Assembly: GCA_964354485.1 (NCBI GenBank)
Contig: CAYGZY010000161.1
Coordinates: 1-16,540 of the forward strand
Origin: CAYGXH01 sp964354485
GTDB lineage: Bacteria > Bacteroidota > Ignavibacteria > UBA10030 > SZUA-254
Length of the DNA stretch: 16,540 nt
Reading direction: 5' to 3'
Notes under the pieces: model-generated
Told to the model about the DNA's origin: nothing
The model's input: only the letters and a program-made list of their open reading frames with translations
The model's database searches: none
In this document: positions 1-6,008 of the stretch, piece by piece
Layout: every line of letters begins with the position of its first letter
Numbering within the stretch: position 1 is the first letter of the stretch
Program-made: the position numbers and the translations under genes

Positions 1-243
1 CTTGAATACGGAACAGATGCGCTTGAAATTCATACGGATGCAATTCAACCGGGAGATAGAATTCTCGTGGTGGATGACCTGCTCGCAACAGGAGGGACGG
101 CGCTGGCAACGTGCAAACTGGCTGAACGTCTTGGCGGTACAATCGCAGGAATTGCATTTCTCATTGAGTTAACATTTTTAAACGGTCGTAAAAAGTTAGA
201 GAAATATGATATATTTTCAATTCTGAAATACGATTCAGAATGA
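1..243 (+). CDS. apt: Adenine phosphoribosyltransferase, C-terminal part (5' end outside window)
   Basis: This frame is open from the first base and ends in TGA, giving the last 80 residues. Adenine phosphoribosyltransferase condenses adenine with PRPP to make AMP in purine salvage, in the cytoplasm. The sequence shows the family's EYGTDALEIHTDAI stretch (residues 2-15 of the fragment), followed by the type I PRTase PRPP-binding motif VVDDLLATGGTA (23-34), where the two Asp residues and the TGGT loop contact PRPP. The hydrophobic strand GIAFLIEL and a short C-terminal segment follow. APT proteins are usually about 170-180 residues, so a little under half is visible. A heptad repeat array starts within 20 bases of the stop codon, with no obvious terminator hairpin first. 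Identification is firm; the start cannot be assessed. Confidence 0.93.
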   Translation, partial: LEYGTDALEIHTDAIQPGDRILVVDDLLATGGTALATCKLAERLGGTIAGIAFLIELTFLNGRKKLEKYDIFSILKYDSE

Positions 244-258
244 TTGGTCATTAGTTAT

Positions 259-370
259 TTGTATCTTGTGCCTTGTACCTCGTACTTTGTACCTTGTACT
301 TTGTTTTGCGTGCACCCCTCACTGCTCATTGCTCACACCTCTTTGCTCTACGCTCACCGCTCATTGCTAA
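259..370. repeat. Phase-locked heptanucleotide tandem repeat array
   Basis: The intergenic segment after apt is a degenerate 7-base tandem repeat. A G occurs exactly every seven bases from 261 to 366 (261, 268, 275, 282, 289, 296, 303, 310, then 324, 331, 345, 352, 359, 366); only the units at 317 and 338 carry C instead. The first half has the unit TTGTACC/T (about 259-307) and the second half TTGCTCA (about 322-370), so the unit changes while the register does not. The 60-codon frame that crosses it is repeat translation (recurring LVPCT/SLL), not a gene. Heptameric STRR repeats are known from cyanobacteria; whether these are homologous is unknown. Confidence 0.85.
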
Positions 371-371
371 T

Positions 372-386
372 TATATTTGCTATTGT
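372..386 (+). promoter_or_regulatory. Candidate promoter of lrp-glnA (TATATTTGCTATTGT)
   Basis: TATATTTG matches the TAnnTTTG -7 element described for Bacteroidota. It is followed directly by CTATTGT, which also reads as a TGN extended -10 (TGC-TATTGT). The same layout, TACATTTGCTATAAT, lies upstream of the tryptophanase gene at 5930-5944, matching at 12 of 15 positions. No convincing -33 element is visible at the usual spacing. It sits about 100 bases before the lrp start and just upstream of the palindrome at 392-416. Confidence 0.4.
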
Positions 387-391
387 AAATA

Positions 392-416
392 GAAAACCTT
401 ATAATATAAGGTATTC
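392..416. promoter_or_regulatory. 25-bp palindrome, probable operator upstream of lrp
   Basis: The core ACCTTAT-AAT-ATAAGGT (396-412) is a perfect 7-bp inverted repeat with a 3-base centre. It extends, past one mismatched pair (395/413), through GAA...TTC to 392-416. There is no following T-run, so it does not look like an intrinsic terminator for apt. It lies immediately downstream of the candidate promoter and about 70 bases before the GTG start of an Lrp/AsnC regulator. AT-rich dyads are typical Lrp-family sites and these regulators often bind their own promoters, so autoregulation is the simplest inference. Confidence 0.5.
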
Positions 417-484
417 AATATCATAATCCTTAATATATACGTCATCACGCTGTTATAACATAATATAGTTTAAGGGGATATATC

Positions 485-940
485 GTGGATGAGATAGATA
501 TCAAGATACTCGATATTTTGCAGGCTCGAGGACGGACAAAACGGAACGAACTCGCCGACAAGATTGGCCTGTCATTACCGTCGGCCAGTGAGCGTCTGAG
601 GAAATTAGAGGAAAGTAAATATATCGTCGGTTACATAGCAATCGTCGATTACAGAAAACTTGGGAAAGATATTACCGCATTTATCTCTGTCATAATAGAC
701 TCATCGAAGCGCTACCAGAATTTCATCGATCACGCAACTGCACAGGAAGAAATTCTCGAATGCCATGCCATCACCGGCGAAGGATCGTATTTGCTGAAAG
801 TACGAACCGAAAGTACAATCACACTGGAAAAATTACTTTCCCAAATCCAATCGTGGCCCGGCATAACGGGAACGAGAACGAATCTGGTACTGTCGACATC
901 GAAGGAAACATCTAGAATTAAGATTCATAATCCGCATTAA
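485..940 (+). CDS. Lrp/AsnC family transcriptional regulator
   Basis: A 151-residue protein, the usual length for Lrp/AsnC regulators, which bind DNA as dimers or octamers and sense amino acids. Residues 1-60 form the winged helix-turn-helix: DEIDIKILDILQ, then LADKIGLSLPSASERLRKLEE, with the recognition helix around 31-43. Residues about 65-145 form the RAM effector-binding domain. Its GEGSYLLKV strand-loop (98-106) corresponds to the ligand-binding G-x-x-x-Y-L-L-x-V motif. I chose the GTG start at 485 because AAGGGG (472-477) sits seven bases upstream and the HTH begins at once. glnA follows after 20 bases, so the two are probably cotranscribed, suggesting control of nitrogen assimilation. 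A palindrome at 392-416 is a candidate autoregulatory site. The effector cannot be named. Confidence 0.92.
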   Translation: MDEIDIKILDILQARGRTKRNELADKIGLSLPSASERLRKLEESKYIVGYIAIVDYRKLGKDITAFISVIIDSSKRYQNFIDHATAQEEILECHAITGEGSYLLKVRTESTITLEKLLSQIQSWPGITGTRTNLVLSTSKETSRIKIHNPH

Positions 941-960
941 TATTATACAAGGAACAATCC

Positions 961-2334
961 ATGGCAGCCCATAGAAAAGCTCCCGGTCAACAAATAACGA
1001 AAACTAACGAACTCATTGCACGGGCAGATAATGACCGTGTAAAATTTATTCACCTGCAGTTTACGGATCTGAACGGACTCCTTAAAGGCGTGACAATTCC
1101 ACGCACGAAATTAGAAACTGCCCTTGAAGATGGAGTGTGGTTTGACGGATCATCCATTGAGGGTTTTACGCGGATTTCTGAAAGCGACATGTACCTTAAA
1201 CCGGATCCGAATACTTATGCTGTTATTCCGTGGACTAAGATGAATCCGGGCGAAGATATAGTAGCGCGATTCATGTGCGATGTGTACATGCCCGACAGAA
1301 AACCATTTGAAGGGGATCCGAGATACATATTGAAAAAACAGCTCGATCGTGCGGAAAAATTAGGGTATATTTTTAATGTCGGGCCCGAATTGGAATTCTT
1401 TCTCTTTCGGAAGGAAAACCATAAACTTCTTCCTCTTCCGCATGACAATGCGGGATACTTCGATCAGACAACCGATTTAGCAATGGATATTCGTCAAAAG
1501 ATGACTACCGCCCTTTACGAATTCGGTATTGACGTTGAAGCATTGCACCACGAGGTTGCAGTTGGACAGCATGAAATCGATTTTCGATACTCTGACGCTC
1601 TCACGATTGCAGACCAGGCAAGCACGATGAAATTTACCCTGAAGTGGATCGCCGCACATCACAATCTCCACGCCACGTTTATGCCAAAGCCGATTATGGG
1701 AGTCAACGGATCCGGAATGCACGTCCACCAGAGCATCTTCAACCAGGAAGGGAAAAACCTGTTTTATGACCCGAAGGACAATTATCATCTGTCAAACCTG
1801 GCAAAGTACTTCATACAGGGACAGCTCTCACACATTAAAGCGATGAACGCCATCATAAATCCGACCGTTAATTCGTACAAACGTCTCGTCGTTGGTTATG
1901 AAGCGCCGGTCTACATCGCTTGGGGTCAGCGCAACAGATCAGCTCTTATCAGAATACCGCGGTACACACCGGGCAGGGAAAAATCTGTCAGGATCGAATT
2001 ACGGTGTCCGGATCCTTCAGCAAATCCTTATCTGGCATTCGCCGTCATGCTCGCCGCCGGACTGGATGGCATTCGCAAGAAAAAACTTCCGCCTCCGCCT
2101 GTCGAGGAGAACATCTACGATTTCTCACGGGAAGAAGCGCGCGAAAGAAGTATTGATATCCTCCCCAGAGATATCACTGAAGCCCTCGATAACTTGGAAC
2201 GGGACGACGTTATACGGGAAGCGCTCGGTGAGTTTGCCTACCAAAAGTTTCGGAACCTGAAACTAAAAGAGTGGGAAGAATATTCCCTGCAGGTCACTCC
2301 GTGGGAAATCGATCAGTACCTGGAAAAGTACTAA
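961..2334 (+). CDS. glnA: Glutamine synthetase, type I-alpha
   Basis: Glutamine synthetase makes glutamine from glutamate, ammonia and ATP, the main ammonia-assimilation step; type I enzymes are cytoplasmic dodecamers. The 457-residue product has the beta-grasp domain with FDGSSIEGF (61-69), metal-site acidic residues in GPELEFF (141-147), the ATP-binding KPIMGVNGSGMHVH (243-256), NPTVNSYKRL (300-309) and the active-site RNRSALIRIP (324-333). Length and sequence fit GSI-alpha. Arg71 in EGFTRISESDM matches the arginine used for glutamine/AMP feedback in Bacillus-type enzymes, and the NLYDLPP adenylylation motif of GSI-beta is replaced by NIYDFSREE (384-392). Activity is therefore probably set by feedback rather than adenylylation. 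The ATG has AAGGA at 949-953, seven bases upstream. An Lrp-family gene lies 20 bases before it, and a long stem-loop follows at 2355-2405. Confidence 0.97.
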   Translation: MAAHRKAPGQQITKTNELIARADNDRVKFIHLQFTDLNGLLKGVTIPRTKLETALEDGVWFDGSSIEGFTRISESDMYLKPDPNTYAVIPWTKMNPGEDIVARFMCDVYMPDRKPFEGDPRYILKKQLDRAEKLGYIFNVGPELEFFLFRKENHKLLPLPHDNAGYFDQTTDLAMDIRQKMTTALYEFGIDVEALHHEVAVGQHEIDFRYSDALTIADQASTMKFTLKWIAAHHNLHATFMPKPIMGVNGSGMHVHQSIFNQEGKNLFYDPKDNYHLSNLAKYFIQGQLSHIKAMNAIINPTVNSYKRLVVGYEAPVYIAWGQRNRSALIRIPRYTPGREKSVRIELRCPDPSANPYLAFAVMLAAGLDGIRKKKLPPPPVEENIYDFSREEARERSIDILPRDITEALDNLERDDVIREALGEFAYQKFRNLKLKEWEEYSLQVTPWEIDQYLEKY

Positions 2335-2354
2335 ACCTGAAAGGTTATTGGGAA

Positions 2355-2405
2355 GTAACGGATTAACACGGAAATCGAAAAATCATTTCCCGTCTAATTC
2401 GTTAC
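2355..2405. terminator. Long stem-loop between convergent glnA and T9SS-protein genes
   Basis: The arms 2355-2375 and 2385-2405 are 21 bases each. Outer GTAACG/CGTTAC, middle ATTA/TAAT and inner GGAAAT/ATTTCC pairings are exact, with a few mismatches between them and a 9-base A-rich loop. A smaller hairpin AACCT-GAA-AGGTT overlaps the glnA stop codon (2334-2346). There is no clear T-run on either strand, so it is not a textbook intrinsic terminator. Its position between two converging genes makes bidirectional termination or 3'-end protection likely. Confidence 0.6.
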
Positions 2406-2440
2406 CTCACATACCTATTTCGCCGATTACACGCTCTTTA

Positions 2441-3886
2441 CTATTTTATAATCATCAGTTTTTTAACATCGGAGAACGAAACCTTATTACCGTGAGCCGA
2501 CAACCGGTAATAATAGACACCCGATGGATAATTACCCGCGTTCCATTCGAAAGATCTGAATCCGGCGTTTTGTGTTTCATCCACAAGTTCTTCCACCGTC
2601 TGACCGAGTAGATTATACACAGTTAAATTCACCTTCGCATCAGCAGGTAAATCATATTTTATTATCGTCGCAGGATTGAATGGATTGGGGTAGTTCTGGT
2701 GGAGTGCAAACACTGCAGGAAGTTCGGCGCCTGAACCTCTTTCCATGATTAATTTCACGGTTTTTAAATTCACGGTGCTGAGTGTCAGTGTATTAGTACT
2801 CTTCAGCGGTACCGCTGTAGTTTTTCCATCCTCTGTAATCACTTCAAGCGCATAGTTGTTCTCGCGGTTCCCGATTTCCCAACGTAATGTAACAGGGTAC
2901 GTCATGCCGTTCAGAAGAATTCTGAATTTCTGGATAGGATCAGTCTTCTTATAATCGAAAGACTCCACCGATCTGTGTGACGCGAACCGGATATCGTAAA
3001 TTCCATCCGGCGGTAGTGGAGGAAGTTCGAATTTACCGAGATCAATGTCGAGCTTTTCTCCGGTGAAATAAAGATTCGATGTCCTACCTTCAGCATCTTC
3101 TACTGTCAGCACATTCATGCCGGACTTATCGGCGAGAGCTGATATTTTGCGATCGGCCTTTGCATCGGGTATCATCGCTGCTGTTGGTACATTCTTCGCA
3201 AAGAGGAGGGAGCCGGTTTTAATGATGATTTCTCCAGCCTCACTCGTTTTAATCCAGTATGCTTTACCCGGCATCAATGTATCTACCTCGATGTATGTGC
3301 CATCGTATCCGTAAAATCCAGTGCTGAACGTCATCGGAGGTACTGCCTCGATGTCACTTGTGAGAACCGGATAACTGAGGGAGCCGATCATGTTCCACCT
3401 GTCGATAACATCGATCGTGTCGAGCATGTAGCTTGTCCCTGATACCGATGATGTTTCAGCGGCAGAATATTTCAACCAGTAGCCGGTACCGTTGAGAAGT
3501 GTATCACGCAATTCATACGTACCTGTGTAGCAAAAGGCGGAGCTTACCGCGTTGGGAAAGAGAGTTGTTTTTCGGTAATCATCGACGATAAGCGGAACGG
3601 AAATCATATTCCACGAGTCAGTGATGTGATATATTACAGATGTATAAGATTCGGAATAAAACCGAACTCCCGGAATGAAACCGCTCTCGAGAACCGAGCC
3701 GGTGTCTATGTAGGTCATTTTCTGGATCGCCGGCTGACCGATCGACGCGTGCAGAGTAACAGAACCGGATGTCGATTTTCCACCGCCACGGTCAACTACC
3801 CACCAGGGATGTTCAACACCCTGACTATAGAGCATGTTGGCTGCCATAATCAGGAGGATGAACACACATAGCAATTTGGTTTTCAT
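2441..3886 (-). CDS. Secreted protein with type A T9SS C-terminal sorting domain
   Basis: I start this at the ATG whose codon is 3884-3886: AAAGGAG lies seven bases upstream on the minus strand and a signal peptide follows at once (MKTKLLCVFILLIMAA...YSQG, residues 1-23). A frame nine codons longer lacks this support. The 481-residue product has a short N-terminal VVDRGGG...ASIGQPA motif (30-53), seen in many secreted FCB proteins, and two tandem WNMI-containing modules (about 92-140 and 164-213, each ending in YWLK/YWIK). A beta-rich middle follows, then a C-terminal sorting domain with NYPNPFNPATIIKYDLP (398-414), VYNLLGQTVEELVD and SGVYYYRL. Such a domain directs Por/T9SS export and cell-surface attachment, and is absent outside the FCB group. 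The functional region is not recognisable. It is 61 bases downstream of the beta-helix gene on the same strand, so probably cotranscribed. Confidence 0.88.
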   Translation of the reverse strand: MKTKLLCVFILLIMAANMLYSQGVEHPWWVVDRGGGKSTSGSVTLHASIGQPAIQKMTYIDTGSVLESGFIPGVRFYSESYTSVIYHITDSWNMISVPLIVDDYRKTTLFPNAVSSAFCYTGTYELRDTLLNGTGYWLKYSAAETSSVSGTSYMLDTIDVIDRWNMIGSLSYPVLTSDIEAVPPMTFSTGFYGYDGTYIEVDTLMPGKAYWIKTSEAGEIIIKTGSLLFAKNVPTAAMIPDAKADRKISALADKSGMNVLTVEDAEGRTSNLYFTGEKLDIDLGKFELPPLPPDGIYDIRFASHRSVESFDYKKTDPIQKFRILLNGMTYPVTLRWEIGNRENNYALEVITEDGKTTAVPLKSTNTLTLSTVNLKTVKLIMERGSGAELPAVFALHQNYPNPFNPATIIKYDLPADAKVNLTVYNLLGQTVEELVDETQNAGFRSFEWNAGNYPSGVYYYRLSAHGNKVSFSDVKKLMIIK

Positions 3887-3947
3887 AGTTATACTCCTTT
3901 TAATTTTTCTCATTATATTCTTGTCCCGACAGATTTATTTTATGCGA

Positions 3948-5492
3948 TCACGGGGCTATAATTATCCCGCCGGATGTCGCGTTGAATTGACCTACCGCCC
4001 CTACGCCAACTTTTGCATTAAATGTATTCTGATTGATCGTTGGAGTTATCATTCCCGCGTAATTTATGTCAACAGCGTTGCTTGTTATATTGTTCGCTGA
4101 AATTACTGGATTTGCATTCTGAACCATAATACCTGCAATCCCGCTGCTGTGAATATGATTGCCATGTATTGTTACACGTTTTGATGCACCACTCGAATTA
4201 CATTGAATACCGATATTATGGTTGTAATTTATGTCATTTCCCAGGATAGATGGTTGGGCATTCGGTTGAATGTATATGCCGATCATATTCACGTATATAT
4301 CATTTGCGATAATCCTCGGTTCTGCAAAGCCTTCCATATAAATGCCCGCTCCAAAACCATTGGTTGTATGACCAATAACATTATCATCGATAGTTGGTTC
4401 TGACGGTTCACCCTCCGCGCCAATGAGATAAATGCCATAGAATTCATTATTCATAATTTGATTGTTGCTGATAGTTGGCGATGAATTTTGACAACGGATT
4501 CCCCCCGACATATTTCCCATTATTTTATTGGCAATAATCCATGGATCGGTTCCCCAACCGTTACACTCTATACCCCACAATAGATTATTTATTATTTCAT
4601 TCTGTTTGATCCAGGGTTTTGCTCCATCTGTCAGGATTATGCCGCTGCCGCTTTTTATGATATTATGTATAATCGTCGGAGATGTTCCGGTACAGGTTAT
4701 ATATCCTTCGATATTGAATCCATCGATTATGCAGCTATCTTCTCCCGTTATGATGCCTTTAATGAAGCTCGTGTACTTACCCGATCCCTGCAATGTGACG
4801 TATTTTTTTAATGTGAACGATTCGGTGTACGTACCTGGTAATACTCTTATATAATAAGTTTTTACCGGGCTCGGATTGATACATGAATCTAGGGCTTCTG
4901 ATATGGTCGTAAAGTCGGCACCACTGGGTGCAACGGTGAAAACCTTCACGCCGCGCAGTGAACTTGAAAACGTAACGGTGTTAGCTCCGTCGTTGGAAAC
5001 GATAGAAATATTCGTTCCGGGAATAAAATCCACGTTACCACCTGCGTTTGCAACACCATCCACACTGACAATCCCTGTGGCTCCGCCACTGCCACCGACT
5101 ACGCTGTCGGCCACCATAGCGCGGAACGCATAGGGTGCGGTCGTCAGTTCTGATCGGGGAGAAAAGGTCATCGGTGAACTTATACCCGGACCGGCTAAGA
5201 CCGTGACTTCCACAAATAATTTTTCACTGAATATATTTGATAGGGTATCTAAAATAACGTTAAATGTGCCGCGCTGAACGGAAATACCGCTTTGCGTCTC
5301 GGTGTAGCGGAGTGTACCGACCGTTATTGCATTATAAATCTCGAACTTTAAATCATAACTTCCATCCTGGAGCGGAGTGCCGGAAGATGTCGTCAGCAAT
5401 CCCTGATAGGAGATTTTCATTGGTATTTGCCCGTATCCAATCAAAGAAATGAATAATGTTACAGTAACCAGAATAGCAATGATGTATTTCAT
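3948..5492 (-). CDS. Exported right-handed beta-helix (pectate-lyase fold) protein
   Basis: A 514-residue protein with an N-terminal signal peptide (about 1-22, MKYIIAILVTVTLFISLIGYGQ). Residues 26-125 form a domain common in secreted FCB proteins: KISYQGLLTTSSGTPLQDGSYDLKF early and MTFSPRSELTTAPYAFRA at its end. A GTNISIVSNDGANTVTF linker comes next (159-175). From about 184, FTVAPSGADFTTISEALDSC, YYIRVLPGTYTESFTL and some ten turns of parallel beta-helix repeats (P-x-I-x-x-N-x-I-x-x-N...GI) run to about 492. Such folds usually bind or cut polysaccharide, but no catalytic triad can be assigned here. The end is Gly/Ile-rich (GGIIIAP) and lacks a T9SS sorting domain, unlike its neighbour. GGGGGA about three to eight bases before the ATG is a strong ribosome binding site. 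Confidence 0.85.
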   Translation of the reverse strand: MKYIIAILVTVTLFISLIGYGQIPMKISYQGLLTTSSGTPLQDGSYDLKFEIYNAITVGTLRYTETQSGISVQRGTFNVILDTLSNIFSEKLFVEVTVLAGPGISSPMTFSPRSELTTAPYAFRAMVADSVVGGSGGATGIVSVDGVANAGGNVDFIPGTNISIVSNDGANTVTFSSSLRGVKVFTVAPSGADFTTISEALDSCINPSPVKTYYIRVLPGTYTESFTLKKYVTLQGSGKYTSFIKGIITGEDSCIIDGFNIEGYITCTGTSPTIIHNIIKSGSGIILTDGAKPWIKQNEIINNLLWGIECNGWGTDPWIIANKIMGNMSGGIRCQNSSPTISNNQIMNNEFYGIYLIGAEGEPSEPTIDDNVIGHTTNGFGAGIYMEGFAEPRIIANDIYVNMIGIYIQPNAQPSILGNDINYNHNIGIQCNSSGASKRVTIHGNHIHSSGIAGIMVQNANPVISANNITSNAVDINYAGMITPTINQNTFNAKVGVGAVGQFNATSGGIIIAP

Positions 5493-5929
5493 ACATCCCC
5501 CAAATTTTTTGTGAAGTGGTTATTTAAAAATGAATGATATATTCTGCAATTCGCAAGAAAAGGAACGCACCGAAAAGTTCTGTTGTTTTTCAGTGATTCG
5601 GCGGTGGGTAAATCGTTGTAAAAGTACTTTCCGTGTTTGGAAGTTGAATTGGTGAAAAGTGGTTTGGTATTTGAATAAGTACCAAGCTTTTTTGGTGAAA
5701 CCGGATGACCAAGGATCACGTTGGGAATCCCCCTGATTCAAGCACGTGAAACTGATGGAACCATCTCCACTCAGGACGACGGATCTGATCCGGATCTTAA
5801 ACATTGGGAATACGGATGATCCCCCTGAGATTCCGATGTGTTCCCGTTTATTAAGTAATGATTGCTGAAAGGTAATGGTTAGGCAATCGGATACGACAAA
5901 TATGTGACTTTCTTGCCTAATATACATTG
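5493..5929. other. Gene-poor intergenic stretch with a short internal repeat pair
   Basis: No convincing gene is present. Two minus-strand frames cross it (5520-5966, TTG start, and 5489-5719), but neither has a recognisable domain or a ribosome binding site. The segment 5700-5840 is richer in GC than its flanks and carries a repeat: TTGGGAAT directly followed by CCCCCTGATTC (5721-5739), and TTGGGAAT then, after nine bases, CCCCCTGAGATTC (5804-5833). Small dyads lie between them (GATGG-AA-CCATC at 5754-5765; GGATC-T-GATCC at 5781-5791). It may be a degraded element or a structured leader for the beta-helix gene. Confidence 0.5.
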
Positions 5930-5944
5930 TACATTTGCTATAAT
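5930..5944 (+). promoter_or_regulatory. Candidate promoter of the tryptophanase-led run (TACATTTGCTATAAT)
   Basis: TACATTTG (5930-5937) matches the Bacteroidota TAnnTTTG -7 consensus, and the overlapping TGCTATAAT (5936-5944) is a perfect extended -10 for a sigma-70 type factor. It closely matches 372-386 upstream of lrp. A TTGCCT at 5913 is too far for a standard -35 partner (20-base spacing). The implied leader is about 60 bases, with GAGAGA just before the ATG at 6009. Confidence 0.5.
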
Positions 5945-6008
5945 CAAGATTATCGTTGCGAAACAAGTAATTTTATGGTAATTTATGTCAAATTCATAGA
6001 GAGATACA

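Noticed and set aside
259..370. Possible CRISPR array
   Set aside because: The unit is seven bases with no spacers, so it is a tandem repeat, not repeat-spacer architecture.
244..426. 60-codon plus-strand frame after apt
   Set aside because: It is a translation of the heptad repeat array, starts without a ribosome binding site and has no recognisable domain.
1892..2260. Plus-strand 122-codon frame inside glnA, and similar frames inside other genes
   Set aside because: They are out-of-frame shadows of well-supported genes without ribosome binding sites or domains.
3887..3913. Longer start (nine codons upstream) for the T9SS protein
   Set aside because: The inner ATG has AAAGGAG at ideal spacing and gives a clean signal peptide; the longer form would put MRKIKRSIT before it.
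5700..5850. TPP or other known riboswitch in the gap before tryptophanase
   Set aside because: Some CTGAGA/CTGAT-like pieces occur, but they are not in the order or spacing of the TPP element, and neither flanking gene is a thiamine gene.
5520..5966. 148-codon minus-strand frame, and the overlapping 5489-5719 frame
   Set aside because: TTG start for the longer one, no ribosome binding site, no domain, odd composition, and they overlap the tryptophanase promoter and each other. I treat the stretch as non-coding, though a homology search could overturn this.
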